A DNA stretch of 64,000 nt from Nocardioides sp. zg-1230 (GCF_013155335.1 NZ_JABJQZ010000001.1:372001-436000), one strand, 5' to 3'. Positions 41,868 to 51,890 are shown, counted from the first letter of the stretch. Notes: generated from the sequence alone by a model not told the origin. Numbers and translations: made by a program.

Positions 41868-42230
41868 ATGCCTCGCTCACTGGTCGTCAAGGTCACCTGC
41901 GGCGCCGACGACGCGGAGCGACTCAACCAGGGCTTCACCGTGGCCGCGGCCGCGGCCGTTGCGGGAGCCGAGGTCTCGCTGTGGCTGACCGGCGACGCGG
42001 CGTGGTTCGGTACGCCGGGTCGCGCCGAGGCGTTCGAGCTCGAGCTCGCCACCCCGCTCGACCAGCTGATGGCCGCGGTCCTCACCAGCGGCACGGTGAC
42101 CGTCTGCTCGCAGTGCGCCGCCCGCCGCGACATCGGCGCCGCCGACCTCCGCGAGGGCGTCACCATCGCCGGCGCGGCCGTCTTCGCCGAGCAGGTCCTC
42201 GGCGACGGTGTCCAGGCGTTGGTCTACTGA
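41868..42230 (+). CDS. DsrE/DsrF-like family protein
   Basis: A 120-residue protein beginning SLVVKVTCGADDAERLNQGFTVAAAAAVAG, a DsrE-type Rossmann-like fold. The C-x2-C in VCSQCAARR is at the position of the conserved sulfur-relay cysteine. A sulfur-transfer or small-molecule binding role is inferred. It is divergent from the nitrobindin gene and 45 bases upstream of ppk1. Confidence 0.82.
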   Translation: MPRSLVVKVTCGADDAERLNQGFTVAAAAAVAGAEVSLWLTGDAAWFGTPGRAEAFELELATPLDQLMAAVLTSGTVTVCSQCAARRDIGAADLREGVTIAGAAVFAEQVLGDGVQALVY

Positions 42231-42275
42231 CGCGAGCGTCACTCCACGTTCACCAACCGGTGCCACACTGAGAGC

Positions 42276-44453
42276 ATGTCCGACCCCGCCACCCTCACCA
42301 GCGCTGTCAGTCCGTCGGTGGAGGAGGGGCCGGTCGCCGACCCGCTGGGTCACCCCACCGACACCTTCGACGTCGAGCCGCCCTACCTCCCCGACGCCGA
42401 GGCGATCGCGGGCGTGGAGAAGTTCGACGACCGCTTCATCGACCGCGAGATCTCGTGGGTCCGCTTCAACCAGCGCGTCCTGGAGCTCGCCGAGGACCCC
42501 GGCCTCCCGTTGCTCGAGCGCGCGCGCTTCCTGGCGATCTTCGCCAGCAACCTCGACGAGTTCTTCATGGTCCGCGTCGCCGGCCTCAAGCGGCGCATCG
42601 CCGCCGGCGTCGCGGTGCGGGCCGCCAGCGGCATGATGCCGCGCGAGCAGCTCGAGAAGCTCTGGGTCGAGAGCCGCGGGCTGATGGAGCGCCACGCCCG
42701 CGCGCTCGTCGACCTCCTGCCCGAGCTCGGGTCGCAGGGCATCGAGATCCTCCGCTGGTCCGAGCTCGACCGCGAGGAGCAGAAGGTCTGCAAGAAGCTC
42801 TTCAAGGACCGGATCTTCCCCGTCCTCACCCCCCTCGCCGTCGACCCCGCCCACCCCTTCCCCTACATCTCGGGGCTGTCGCTCAACCTCGCGGTCGTCG
42901 TACGACACCCGACGACGGGCACCGAGCACTTCGCCCGCGTGAAGGTGCCGCCGACGTTCGGGCGCTTCGTCGGCGTCGGCAACCAGCGCTTCGTGCCGAT
43001 CGAGGATGTCATCGGCGAGCACCTCAAGAAGCTGTTCCCCGGCATGGAGGTGATGGCGTCGCACACCTTCCGGGTCACCCGCAACGAGGACCTCGAGGTC
43101 GAGGAGGACGACGCGGAGAACCTCCTCAAGGCGCTGGAGAAGGAGCTGCAGCGGCGGCGCTTCGGCCCGCCGGTGCGACTCGAGGTCGAGGAGTCGATGG
43201 ACCCCAAGGTGCTCGAGCTGCTCGTCTCCGAGCTCGGCGTCGCGCGCGACGAGGTGGTCTCGCTGCCCGGCCCGCTCGACCTGACCGGCCTGCACTCGAT
43301 CGCCGACCTGCCGCGCGACGACCTCAAGTACGCCGCCTTCCTCCCCTCGACGCACCCCAGCCTGGCGGAGGTCGAGTCGTCCTCCCCCGTCGACGTGTTC
43401 GACTCGGTGGCGCGTCACGACGTGCTGCTGCACCACCCCTACGACTCGTTCGCCACGTCGGTGCAGCGCTTCCTCGAGCAGGCCGCGGCCGACCCGCACG
43501 TGCTCGCGATCAAGCAGACGCTCTACCGCACCTCCGGCGACAGCCCGATCATCGAGGCGCTCATCGACGCCGCCGAGGCCGGCAAGCAGGTGCTGGTGAT
43601 CGTGGAGATCAAGGCGCGCTTCGACGAGCAGAACAACATCCGCTGGGCCCGCAAGCTCGAGCAGGCCGGCTGCCACGTCGTCTACGGCCTCGTCGGGCTC
43701 AAGACCCACTGCAAGCTGTCGATGGTGGTCCGCGACGAGCCCGAGGGCATCCGGCGCTACGTCCACCTCGGCACCGGCAACTACAACCCCAAGACCGCCC
43801 GCGTCTACGAGGACCTCGGCCTGCTGACGGCCAACCCGGAGATCGGCGAGGACGTCGCCCTCCTGTTCAACAACCTGTCCGGGATCAGCCGCAACCGCAC
43901 CTACGACCACCTGCTCGTCGCGCCCCACAGCGTGCGCGAGGGTCTCGTCGCCCACATCCACCAGGAGATCGCCCACCACCAGGCCGGCCGGCCCGCGGGG
44001 ATCAGGATCAAGGCCAACTCGGTGGTCGACGAGGCGGTGATCGACGCGCTCTACCTCGCCTCGCAGGAGGGGGTGCGCGTCGAGCTGCTCATCCGCGGCA
44101 TCTGCGCCCTGCGACCCGGCGTACCCGGCCTGTCCGAGACCGTGCGCGTGCGGTCGATCCTGGGCCGCTTCCTCGAGCACAGCCGGATCTTCTGGTTCGA
44201 CAACGGCGGCGAGCCGGCAGCGTGGATCGGCTCGGCCGACATGATGCACCGCAACCTCGACCGCCGCGTGGAGGTGCTCGTACGCCTGCGCGACCCGCAC
44301 GTCGTGCAGGAGATCGGCGACCTGCTCGACCTGGCGTTCGATCCCGGGACGACGGCGTGGGAGCTCGGCTCCGACGGGGAGTGGCAGCTGCAGCGTGGCG
44401 AGCGCCACCTGCAGGACGAGCTCATCGTGCGCCAGCGCGTACGACGCCGCTGA
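42276..44453 (+). CDS. ppk1: Polyphosphate kinase 1
   Basis: A 725-residue protein that reversibly polymerises the terminal phosphate of ATP into polyphosphate. All four domains are visible: [23 protein letters not shown] at the start, [25 protein letters not shown], the catalytic phospho-histidine region in [25 protein letters not shown], and the final [17 protein letters not shown]. The length is typical. It opens a + strand phosphate block with DUF47 and pit; a single GTTCACC lies upstream at 42249-42255. Confidence 0.95.
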   Translation: MSDPATLTSAVSPSVEEGPVADPLGHPTDTFDVEPPYLPDAEAIAGVEKFDDRFIDREISWVRFNQRVLELAEDPGLPLLERARFLAIFASNLDEFFMVRVAGLKRRIAAGVAVRAASGMMPREQLEKLWVESRGLMERHARALVDLLPELGSQGIEILRWSELDREEQKVCKKLFKDRIFPVLTPLAVDPAHPFPYISGLSLNLAVVVRHPTTGTEHFARVKVPPTFGRFVGVGNQRFVPIEDVIGEHLKKLFPGMEVMASHTFRVTRNEDLEVEEDDAENLLKALEKELQRRRFGPPVRLEVEESMDPKVLELLVSELGVARDEVVSLPGPLDLTGLHSIADLPRDDLKYAAFLPSTHPSLAEVESSSPVDVFDSVARHDVLLHHPYDSFATSVQRFLEQAAADPHVLAIKQTLYRTSGDSPIIEALIDAAEAGKQVLVIVEIKARFDEQNNIRWARKLEQAGCHVVYGLVGLKTHCKLSMVVRDEPEGIRRYVHLGTGNYNPKTARVYEDLGLLTANPEIGEDVALLFNNLSGISRNRTYDHLLVAPHSVREGLVAHIHQEIAHHQAGRPAGIRIKANSVVDEAVIDALYLASQEGVRVELLIRGICALRPGVPGLSETVRVRSILGRFLEHSRIFWFDNGGEPAAWIGSADMMHRNLDRRVEVLVRLRDPHVVQEIGDLLDLAFDPGTTAWELGSDGEWQLQRGERHLQDELIVRQRVRRR

Positions 44454-44559
44454 GCGCCGCGTCACACAGGCGTTCGAACGGGGCCCCGAGGTTGCGTCGA
44501 TGGGCCGATCAGGCCCTAGCATGAACCACGGTTCATCCGCCCCCCGTTCGGAGTTCACC

Positions 44560-45177
44560 GTGCGTTTGAAGTTCCGCCCTGTCGACAGCTCGTTCTACGA
44601 CCTCTTCAGCGAAGCTGCCAACCACCTCGTCGTCGGCTCGCAGCTCCTCAGCGAGATGCTGTCGTCCGGCAACTCGAAGGCAGAGATCGCCCAGCGCATG
44701 CGCGAGGCCGAGCACGCCGCCGACGAGACCACCCACTCCATCATCCGACGGGTGAACAGCACGTTCGTCACGCCGTTCGACCGCGAGGACATCTACTCCC
44801 TCGCGTCGGCGCTCGACGACGTCATGGACATGATGGACGAGGCCGTCGACCTGGTCCTCCTCTACGAGGTCACGTCGCTGCCGCCGGAGACCACCCAGCA
44901 GGTCGAGGTGCTGCAGCGCTGCGCCGAGCTGACCGCCGCCGCGATGCCGCAGCTGGAGTCCATGGGCTCGCTCGACGAGTACTGGATCGAGATCAACCGC
45001 CTCGAGAACACCGGCGACAAGTCGTACCGGCGGATCCTGGCCAACCTGTTCAGCGGTGACTTCAAGGCCCTCGAGGTGATGAAGCTCAAGGACATCGTGG
45101 AGTCCCTCGAGGGGGCGATCGACGCCTTCGAGAAGGTCGCCAACATCGTGGAGCAGATCGCGGTCAAGGAGTCCTGA
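44560..45177 (+). CDS. DUF47 (PhoU-like) phosphate transport regulator
   Basis: A 205-residue, all-helical PhoU-like protein: RLKFRPVDSSFYDLFSEAANHLV at the start and EHAADETTHSIIRRVNSTFVTPFDREDIYSLASALDDVMD in the first three-helix half. DUF47 proteins regulate or gate PiT transporters. GTG 44560 with GGAG upstream is chosen because the family begins there; the longer frame overlaps ppk1. It precedes pit by 55 bases. Confidence 0.9.
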   Translation: MRLKFRPVDSSFYDLFSEAANHLVVGSQLLSEMLSSGNSKAEIAQRMREAEHAADETTHSIIRRVNSTFVTPFDREDIYSLASALDDVMDMMDEAVDLVLLYEVTSLPPETTQQVEVLQRCAELTAAAMPQLESMGSLDEYWIEINRLENTGDKSYRRILANLFSGDFKALEVMKLKDIVESLEGAIDAFEKVANIVEQIAVKES

Positions 45178-45232
45178 CCCCGATGCACGCCACCTCCACC
45201 ACCTTGCCCTCGCGCGCCCGGAGCACCGTCTG

Positions 45233-46228
45233 ATGGAGCTCGGGATCATCATCGCGGTCGTCGTCGTGGCCCTGGTCTTCGACTACACCAACGGCTTCCA
45301 CGACGCCGCCAACGCGATCGCGACGTCCGTCTCGACGGGCGCCCTCAAGCCGCGCGTGGCCCTGGCCATGGCGGCCGTCATGAACTTCGTCGGCGCGTTC
45401 CTGGGCCAGAAGGTCGCCCAGACCGTGTCGGAGGTCATCGACCCCGGCACCGGCAGCCACGGACTGGTGATCGTGATGTGCGGCCTGCTCGGCGCGATCA
45501 CGTGGAACATGATCACCTGGTACTACGGCCTGCCGTCCTCCTCCTCGCACGCCCTCATCGGCGGCCTCGTCGGCGCCGCCGTCGCGGCCGGCGCGACCGC
45601 CAACTGGCTGGTCGTGCTGGAGAAGGTCGTCATCCCGATGTTCCTCTCCCCGCTCGTGGCCTTCAGCCTCGGCTTCGCGCTGATGATCGCCATCATGTGG
45701 GGCTTCCGCCGGGCCAACCCCGGTCGCGCCAACCGCGGCTTCAAGCTCGCGCAGACCGTCTCCGCCGCCGCCATGGCGCTCGGCCACGGCCTCCAGGACG
45801 CCCAGAAGACGATGGGCGTCATCTTCCTGGCGCTGCTCACCGGCGGCTACGTCGCCGCGGACGACCCCCTGCCGCTCTGGGTGATCGTAGCCGCAGCGAC
45901 CGCCATCTCCCTCGGCACCTGGTCCGGCGGCTGGCGGATCATGCGCACCCTCGGGCGCCGCATCATCCACCTCGACCCGGCCCGCGGGTTCGCGGCCGAG
46001 TCGGTCGCGGCGTCGGTGCTCTACTCGACGGCGTACGTCTTCGAGGCCCCGATCTCGACCACCCACACCATCACCTCCGCGGTCATGGGCGTCGGCGCCA
46101 CCAAGCGCCTCTCCGCCGTCCGCTGGGGCGTGGCCAAGTCGATCCTCACCGCCTGGGTGCTGACCTTCCCGGCCGCCGCCTCCGTCGCCGCGATCTGCTA
46201 CTGGATCGCGCACATCTTCCTCCCCTGA
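45233..46228 (+). CDS. pit: Inorganic phosphate transporter, PiT family
   Basis: A 331-residue membrane protein with the duplicated PiT signatures: DYTNGFHDAANAIATSVSTGAL in the first half and MALGHGLQDAQKTMG plus STTHTITSAVMGVGA in the second. It takes up metal-phosphate with proton symport as the low-affinity system. It forms an operon with DUF47 and is convergent with the AbiEi-like gene, separated by palindromic repeat C. Confidence 0.95.
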   Translation: MELGIIIAVVVVALVFDYTNGFHDAANAIATSVSTGALKPRVALAMAAVMNFVGAFLGQKVAQTVSEVIDPGTGSHGLVIVMCGLLGAITWNMITWYYGLPSSSSHALIGGLVGAAVAAGATANWLVVLEKVVIPMFLSPLVAFSLGFALMIAIMWGFRRANPGRANRGFKLAQTVSAAAMALGHGLQDAQKTMGVIFLALLTGGYVAADDPLPLWVIVAAATAISLGTWSGGWRIMRTLGRRIIHLDPARGFAAESVAASVLYSTAYVFEAPISTTHTITSAVMGVGATKRLSAVRWGVAKSILTAWVLTFPAAASVAAICYWIAHIFLP

Positions 46229-46278
46229 CGGGCCCCGCCCGCCCCCTCCCCCGCAGTCCGCGCCGCGGTCCCCACCGC

Positions 46279-46343
46279 AGATATCTGAGGACGTCGTGGT
46301 CGTTCCGGACCCCGATCTCCGTTCACCACGTCCTCAGATATCT
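46279..46343. repeat. Palindromic repeat family, copy C
   Basis: AGATATCTGAGGACGTCGTG (46279-46298) pairs with 46324-46343 with one mismatch. The interior carries CCCCGATC. The inner ends of the two arms belong to different versions (GGTCG on the left, GAACG-type on the right), as if recombined from copies like A and D. Confidence 0.85.
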
Positions 46344-46354
46344 CGCGTAAACCG

Positions 46355-47446
46355 TCAGGCCACCCGCTGCCGATGGGCGAGCAGCCGGCTTCGGTCGTAC
46401 GACGACAGGGCGCGGCGAGCGGCCACGGTGGTCGTGTCGAGCCACCACGACGGCGTCTCCAGCGTCCATCTGCGGGCCGAGGCCGGCCTCCGCTCCGCAC
46501 GGGCGTACGCCTCCCGCAGGCGCCGCTCGAACGCTGACCGATCTGCCAGGTCGCCCGCCATCATCGTCGCGCCCTCGAGACCGAGCGCTCGATAAGCGGC
46601 CTCCTTCTCGACGTCCACCTGGCGCACCTTCCCGACGAGGTGCAGCGCACCGTCGTACATCCCGTAGACGCCGGCCTCCGGGTCCACGCCGTCAGGTGTC
46701 CCGACGAAGCGACCGTCGAGGTCGAAGACCGGCCTGTTCATGAGCACGTGCGCACCGGGCACCTCCTCCTGCCACGTCAGCCGCAGGACCGGCTCCTTCG
46801 GTGACCACGAGTTCTCGTCGAGCAGATGCAGGACGCGGCGCACGCGCTCGACCCCGCGTCGGGCGACGAGGTCGGAGTCCACATAGGCAGCAAGCTCCTC
46901 GATGGACACGAGGTCGTTGAAGGCCGCCAGGTCGAACGCCACCACCGCGGCCTCGTCGTCGGGCGCACCTCGCATCTCGTAAGCGACGCTCCACAGCGGT
47001 TCGATCACGCGAACGCCGCCGGCACGCAGGACGTACCTCGGCGCGATGACCTCCTGCGACACCGCCAGTCCGGCACGTGGTCGCATCCGGTTGCCGCTGC
47101 TGACCGCTACCGGGACGGGCAGCAGCTCGCCGCCGCGTCCGATCCCGACGAACCAGACACCGCCGAGCCACGACAGCCCGGCCCACCCGGTCACGCCGCC
47201 GTAACCGGGGATCTGCGCCGCCGCCTCGACGACGCGTTGGGCGGGATCGACGACGTCCGTCCCTACCGGGACCCACAGGTTGTCGCCACAGCGTCGCCAC
47301 CGACCGGACCTCGTTCCCCACGACGTCGGTCCGTCCACACCGAGCGGGTCCCGCCGCGACGGCCACCGCACACCGGGGCGGAGACCCTCGCGGGGTCCGA
47401 TCCCACGCGCGGGCCAGGCGCCTGCCGTCCAGCTGTCCGAGTCCAT
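46355..47446 (-). CDS. AbiEi/DUF559-like protein of unknown function
   Basis: A ~363-residue protein. The N-terminal half (WVPVGTDVVDPAQRVVEAAAQIPGYGG, VTGWAGLSWLGG) resembles the helical domain of AbiEi-type proteins, and the C-terminal GVYGMYDGALHLVGKVRQVDVEKEAAYRALGLEG recalls the DUF559/Vsr-like core, though canonical acidic catalytic residues are not all obvious. It may be an inactive nuclease-like protein. It lies between palindromic repeats C and D, alone between pit and pstB. ATG 47446 is a tentative start; GTG 47467 is possible. Confidence 0.6.
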   Translation of the reverse strand: MDSDSWTAGAWPARGIGPREGLRPGVRWPSRRDPLGVDGPTSWGTRSGRWRRCGDNLWVPVGTDVVDPAQRVVEAAAQIPGYGGVTGWAGLSWLGGVWFVGIGRGGELLPVPVAVSSGNRMRPRAGLAVSQEVIAPRYVLRAGGVRVIEPLWSVAYEMRGAPDDEAAVVAFDLAAFNDLVSIEELAAYVDSDLVARRGVERVRRVLHLLDENSWSPKEPVLRLTWQEEVPGAHVLMNRPVFDLDGRFVGTPDGVDPEAGVYGMYDGALHLVGKVRQVDVEKEAAYRALGLEGATMMAGDLADRSAFERRLREAYARAERRPASARRWTLETPSWWLDTTTVAARRALSSYDRSRLLAHRQRVA

Positions 47447-47520
47447 GCCGCATGGTGCGCCGAACACGCCAGGTCGCGCTCGCGTCCTCCACAGGCAACG
47501 GAGGGCGGGGTCCCGAAAGC

Positions 47521-47585
47521 CGATATCTGAGGACGTGATGAACGTCCGACGCCCCGATTCCCGTTCACGACGTCCTCAGATATCG
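47521..47585. repeat. Palindromic repeat family, copy D
   Basis: Arms of 24 bases (47521-47544 and 47562-47585) pair with two mismatches around a 17-base loop that includes CCCCGATT. Starts CGATATCTGAGGACGTGATG. Upstream of the AbiEi-like gene; with copy C it brackets that gene. Confidence 0.85.
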
Positions 47586-47600
47586 GGTGGCCGGGGACGC

Positions 47601-47634
47601 CCTGGGGGTCCGAACCCCCGATCGGACACCCAGG
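47601..47634 (-). terminator. Probable terminator of the pst operon
   Basis: CCTGGGGGTCCGA (47601-47613) and TCGGACACCCAGG (47622-47634) pair over 13 bases with one mismatch, around an eight-base loop. It lies ~100 bases beyond the pstB stop. Confidence 0.5.
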
Positions 47635-47730
47635 ACGCACCCGGCCACCCCGCCCCCAACCAGTCCCCCGCCACCCCCGGCCAACCCGGCCAACTCAGAG
47701 GCAAGCGGGCCGGGTGGGGTGGGGTGGGCC

Positions 47731-48510
47731 TCAGCCGAAGCGGCCGGAGATGTATGCCTCGGTGGCCTCGTTGTCGGGGTTGGCGAACATCTTGGGGGTC
47801 GCGTTGAACTCGACGAGGTGGCCGGGCTGGCCGGCGGCCTTGAGGTTGAAGAAGCCGGTCTCGTCGGAGACGCGGGCGGCCTGCTGCATGTTGTGGGTGA
47901 CGATGACGATCGTGTAGTCGGACTTCAGCTCGTGGACGAGGTCCTCGATCGCGGACGTCGAGATGGGGTCGAGCGCCGAGCACGGCTCGTCCATCAGCAG
48001 CACCTGCGGCTCGACCGCGATCGCGCGGGCGATGCAGAGGCGCTGCTGCTGGCCGCCGGAGAGGCCCATGCCGGGCTTGCCGAGGCGGTCCTTGACCTCG
48101 TTCCAGAGGTTGGCGCCCTTGAGCGAGCGCTCGACGATGTCGTCGGCCTCCGACTTCTTCATCTTCTTGGAGTTGAGGCGGTTGCCGGCCAGGACGTTCT
48201 CGTAGATCGACATCGTCGGGAACGGGTTCGGCCGCTGGAAGACCATGCCGATCTGGCGGCGTACGGCGACCGGGTCGACGGCGCTGTCGTACAGCGACTG
48301 GCCGTCGACTGTCACCTTGCCGTCGACGTGGGCGCCGGGGATGACCTCGTGCATGCGGTTGAGCGAGCGCAGCACCGTGGACTTGCCGCAGCCGGAGGGG
48401 CCGATGAAGGCGGTCACGGAGCGCGCCTTGATGTGCATGTTGACGCCCTCGACGGCGAGGAAGTCGCCGTAGTAGATGTCGAGGTCGGAGACGTCGATGC
48501 TCTTGGCCAT
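47731..48510 (-). CDS. pstB: Phosphate ABC transporter ATP-binding protein PstB
   Basis: A 259-residue ABC ATPase that powers high-affinity phosphate import. Walker [10 protein letters not shown], the PstB-typical [11 protein letters not shown], signature [16 protein letters not shown] and Walker [17 protein letters not shown] are present. Last gene of the pstSCAB operon, 39 bases after pstA. Confidence 0.97.
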   Translation of the reverse strand: MAKSIDVSDLDIYYGDFLAVEGVNMHIKARSVTAFIGPSGCGKSTVLRSLNRMHEVIPGAHVDGKVTVDGQSLYDSAVDPVAVRRQIGMVFQRPNPFPTMSIYENVLAGNRLNSKKMKKSEADDIVERSLKGANLWNEVKDRLGKPGMGLSGGQQQRLCIARAIAVEPQVLLMDEPCSALDPISTSAIEDLVHELKSDYTIVIVTHNMQQAARVSDETGFFNLKAAGQPGHLVEFNATPKMFANPDNEATEAYISGRFG

Positions 48511-48549
48511 GGTGGGGGTGACTCCTTGGTTCCTACGTGTGCGATCGGC

Positions 48550-49632
48550 TCAGCGGCCGGTCTTGGGGGCGAACGCCTTGCCGACGAGCCTCGCGACGAG
48601 GTTGAGCGACATGACGATGATGATGAGGAAGAGGGCGGCGCCCCAGACGCGGTCGGTCCAGATCTCGCCGTACTTGAAGTGCGTCGTCTGCCCGAGCGAC
48701 TGGAAGATGTAGACGGGCAGGGTCTGCACGGGGCCGTCGAACGGGTTCCAGTTCGCCACCCGCGCCGTGCCCAGGATGAGCAGCAGCGGAGCGGTCTCGC
48801 CCGCGACGCGCGCGATGGCCAGCGTGATGCCGGTGACGATGCCGGCGACGGCGGTCGGCAGGACGACCTTGACGATCGTGCGCCACCGCGGCACGCCCAG
48901 GGCGTACGACGCCTCGCGCAGGTCGTCGGGCACGAGCTTGAGCATCTCCTCCACCGACCGGATGACGGTCGGCAGCATGAGGAGCGCCAGCGCGATGGAG
49001 CCGCCGATGCCCAGGCGCGGGAGCGGGTCGCCGGTGACGACGATGAACAGCGCGATCGCGAAGAGGCCGGCGACGATCGACGGGATGCCGGTCATCACGT
49101 CGACGAGGAAGGTGATGATCTTGGCGAGGCGGTTGTTCTTGCCGTACTCGACGAGGTAGATCGCGGTGAACAGGCCGATCGGGATGGCGATGATCGCGGC
49201 GATCGCCGTGACCATGACCGTGCCCATGATGGCGTGGTAGATGCCGCCGCCGACACCGAGCAGGGCGCGCCCGCTCATGTCGTCGTTGAGGAAGGCCGGC
49301 GTGAGCACCGGCAGGCCGCGGGCCACCACGGTCCAGATGAGGCTGACCAGGGGGAGCATCGCCAGCACGAAGGCGGTCCACATCAGGGTCCGCATCAGCG
49401 CGTCGGTGGCCTTGCGCGAGCCCTCGACGCTGCGCGACCACGCCGTGTAGCCGACGACGTAGGCGATCCACGCGACGACGACGCCGACCACGGGGCTGAC
49501 GCCGAGAAGCCAGGCGAGGACGCCGAGCGCGGCGGAGCACACGCCCACCAGGACGGGGGCGACCCGCGGCAGCGCGCCGCCCATCAGCGGCTCGAGCTGG
49601 TCGGCCGTGGGGGTCTTGAGGTCGGTGCTCAT
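48550..49632 (-). CDS. pstA: Phosphate ABC transporter permease PstA
   Basis: A 360-residue permease; an N-terminal extension of two extra helices precedes the six-helix core. The EAA coupling loop is in LREASYALGVPRWRTIVKVVLPTAVAGI. IPSIVAGLFA and GETAPLLLI are PstA-typical. It overlaps pstC by four bases (ATGA). Confidence 0.95.
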   Translation of the reverse strand: MSTDLKTPTADQLEPLMGGALPRVAPVLVGVCSAALGVLAWLLGVSPVVGVVVAWIAYVVGYTAWSRSVEGSRKATDALMRTLMWTAFVLAMLPLVSLIWTVVARGLPVLTPAFLNDDMSGRALLGVGGGIYHAIMGTVMVTAIAAIIAIPIGLFTAIYLVEYGKNNRLAKIITFLVDVMTGIPSIVAGLFAIALFIVVTGDPLPRLGIGGSIALALLMLPTVIRSVEEMLKLVPDDLREASYALGVPRWRTIVKVVLPTAVAGIVTGITLAIARVAGETAPLLLILGTARVANWNPFDGPVQTLPVYIFQSLGQTTHFKYGEIWTDRVWGAALFLIIIVMSLNLVARLVGKAFAPKTGR

Positions 49633-50585
49633 GCCTTCACCTGCCCGCGGGTCGCGACGTAGCGGCCCAGGAAGTTGACGACGAACGTCAGGACGAAGAG
49701 CGCGAGGCCGGCGAAGATCAGCACGTTGATCTTGAGGCCCGCGGCATTGGCGTAGTTGTTGGCGATGCTCGCCGCGATCGTGTTCGAGTTGGACGAGGAG
49801 ATCACGTCGAAGCTGATGATCGCGCCCGTGGCCGAGAGCACCATCGCGACGGCCATCGTCTCGCCGAGCGCGCGGCCGAGGCCGAGGAGCAGGGCCGCGA
49901 CGATGCCCGAGCGTGCGTACGGCAGCACGGCCAGGCGGATCATCTCCCAGCGGGTCGCCCCCAGCGCGAGCGCGGCCTCCTGCTGCATCGTCGGGGTCTG
50001 GGCGAAGATCTCACGCAGGATGGCGGTGACGATCGGCAGCGCCATCAGCGCGAGCACCACCGACGCCGTCAGCAGCGTCCGGCCGGAGTTGGACACCGGC
50101 CCGGCGAACAGCGGGATCCAGCCGAACCACGCGTTGAGCCAGTCGAAGACCGGCACCATCCGGGGCGCCAGCACCGCGATGCCCCACAGGCCGAAGACGA
50201 CCGACGGCACGGCGGCCAGCAGGTCGACGAGGTAGCCGACGGGCTTGGCCAGCCGGCGAGGCGCGTAGTGCGAGATCACCAGCGCCAGGCCGATGGCCAG
50301 CGGCGTCACGATGACCATCGCGAGGGCGGACGACAGGATCGTGCCGAACAGCAGCGGGCCGACGTACGACCACACGCTGGGCTTGCCGTAGGCCTGCTCA
50401 CCCGTCGCCTCGAGTGCGGGCAGTCCCTGGATCACCAGGAAGATCGCGACGCCGGCCAGGAGGCCGACGACGAGCAGGGCCGCACCGAGAGCGGTGCGAC
50501 TGAAGACCGCGTCCCCCACGCGGGTGGTCCTGGCCCGAGCGTGCTGCTCCTGCTTCTGCTCGGGCTCGCGGATCGCGGTTGTCAT
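49629..50585 (-). CDS. pstC: Phosphate ABC transporter permease PstC
   Basis: A 318-residue permease with a cytoplasmic N-terminus (REPEQKQEQHARAR) and six helices. The EAA loop is LALGATRWEMIRLAVLPYARSGI; LAAVPSVVFGLWG and GRALGETMAVAM are typical of PstC. It pairs with PstA to form the phosphate channel. A hairpin lies between its start and the pstS stop. Confidence 0.95.
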   Translation of the reverse strand: MTTAIREPEQKQEQHARARTTRVGDAVFSRTALGAALLVVGLLAGVAIFLVIQGLPALEATGEQAYGKPSVWSYVGPLLFGTILSSALAMVIVTPLAIGLALVISHYAPRRLAKPVGYLVDLLAAVPSVVFGLWGIAVLAPRMVPVFDWLNAWFGWIPLFAGPVSNSGRTLLTASVVLALMALPIVTAILREIFAQTPTMQQEAALALGATRWEMIRLAVLPYARSGIVAALLLGLGRALGETMAVAMVLSATGAIISFDVISSSNSNTIAASIANNYANAAGLKINVLIFAGLALFVLTFVVNFLGRYVATRGQVKA

Positions 50586-50616
50586 CCTGTTCCTCCTGGG
50601 TGACGACGTGTCGGAA

Positions 50617-50643
50617 GGGGCCGGGCCTCGTGGGCCCGACCCC
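50617..50643 (-). terminator. Intercistronic hairpin between pstS and pstC
   Basis: GGGGCCGGGCC (50617-50627) and GGCCCGACCCC (50633-50643) pair with one mismatch. A hairpin here would let pstS accumulate above the permease genes, by partial termination or mRNA protection, as seen in many binding-protein operons. Confidence 0.55.
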
Positions 50644-50664
50644 CGCCGTGGTGCTGGTGGATGC

Positions 50665-51798
50665 TCAGCCGGCCGAGATGGTCTCGACGATGGACTGGGC
50701 CTCGCTGATCACCGTGTCGGTGAGCGGGGCCGAGCCGGCCTCGCTCTGGCCGATCTCCTGGCCCTCGTCGCTGAGGATGTAGGAGAGGTAGCCCTTGACG
50801 TTGGCCGCGGTGGCCTCGTCGTCGTAGGACTCGCAGGCGACCATGTAGGACGTCAGGACGATCGGGTAGACCCCGGCCTCCTCGGTCGTGTAGTCGAGGT
50901 CGTAGGCCATGTTGACCGACGAGCCCTCGTCGACGCGGGGCGAGACCTCGAAGATCTTGGCGGCCGCCTCGGCGCTCGGGGCGACGAACTCCTCGCCGAC
51001 CTTGATGCTGGCCTGGCCCAGGCCGCCGGCCTGGCTGGCGTCGGCGTAGCCGATGGTGTTGGGGGCGTCGGTGACGACCTGGACGACACCGGAGGTGCCC
51101 TTGCCGCCCTCACCGCCGGCCTCGTTGGGCCACTGCTCGATCTCGCCGAAGGTCCAGGCGTCACCGGCGACGGTGGAGAGGTAGTTGGTGAAGTTGCCGG
51201 TGGTGCCCGACTCGTCGGAGCGGTGGACGGGGGTGATGTCCTCGCTCGGCAGGTCGGCGTCGGGGTTGTCGGCGACGATCGCCTCGTCGTCCCAGCTCGT
51301 GATGTCGCCCGCGAAGATGCCCGCGAGGGTCTCCGGGGAGAGGTTGAGCTCGTCGACGCCCTCGAGGTTGAAGATGACCGCGATGGGCGAGACGTAGTTG
51401 GGGATGGTGATCGGCTCGGAGCCGCAGGTCTCGGTCGCGGCGCTCAGCTCGCCCTCCTCGTCGTCGAGGTAGGAGTCGGTGCCCGCGGTCGGGAAACCAC
51501 CGGAGATGAAGTTCTCGCGGCCGCCGCCGGAGCCCACCGGGTCGTACGACACGGTCACGCCCGGTGCGACCTCGCCGAAGCCGACCATCCAGGCGTTCTG
51601 CGCGGACTCCTGCGAGGAGGCACCGCCGATGGCGAGCTCGCCGGACAGGTCCGCGTAGTCGCCGCTGGCTGCGGAGTCGCCGGTGTCGGCGGACGCCTCG
51701 TCCGCCGAGTTGCCACCGCCACACGCGGTGAGGGAGATGGAGAGGGCAAGCACGGCGACGCTCGGGGCGAGCAGCTTGCGGAAGGAAGTGCGATTCAC
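50665..51798 (-). CDS. pstS: Phosphate-binding lipoprotein PstS
   Basis: A 377-residue lipoprotein: signal peptide ending in SLTAC|GGG, then the periplasmic-binding fold. Phosphate contacts are visible in AIGGASSQESAQNAW, PVGSGGGREN and HRSDESGTTGNFTNYL. It captures phosphate outside the membrane for PstCAB. GTG 51798 with AGGAG upstream is preferred to the longer frame. A PHO box lies ~95 bases upstream, so induction under phosphate starvation by PhoP is expected. Confidence 0.95.
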   Translation of the reverse strand: MNRTSFRKLLAPSVAVLALSISLTACGGGNSADEASADTGDSAASGDYADLSGELAIGGASSQESAQNAWMVGFGEVAPGVTVSYDPVGSGGGRENFISGGFPTAGTDSYLDDEEGELSAATETCGSEPITIPNYVSPIAVIFNLEGVDELNLSPETLAGIFAGDITSWDDEAIVADNPDADLPSEDITPVHRSDESGTTGNFTNYLSTVAGDAWTFGEIEQWPNEAGGEGGKGTSGVVQVVTDAPNTIGYADASQAGGLGQASIKVGEEFVAPSAEAAAKIFEVSPRVDEGSSVNMAYDLDYTTEEAGVYPIVLTSYMVACESYDDEATAANVKGYLSYILSDEGQEIGQSEAGSAPLTDTVISEAQSIVETISAG

Positions 51799-51890
51799 TT
51801 CGGGTGCTCCTGAAGAGTCTTGAAGGAAGTCTGATGAGTGCTGACGTCGACCGAACGTAGGCACGTCAGGAGAACGAGCACGGCGCCGTC

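Noticed and set aside
44395..44559. N-terminal extension of the DUF47 protein
   Set aside because: It overlaps ppk1, and GTG 44560 gives the family start with a ribosome site.
38973..47585. Insertion sequence or transposon ends
   Set aside because: Repeats are short palindromes in gaps; no transposase or integrase is present in the window and no target duplication was seen.
47700..47730. G-rich tract near pstB end as a G-quadruplex
   Set aside because: The runs of G are short and explained by local GC bias; no conserved quadruplex pattern.
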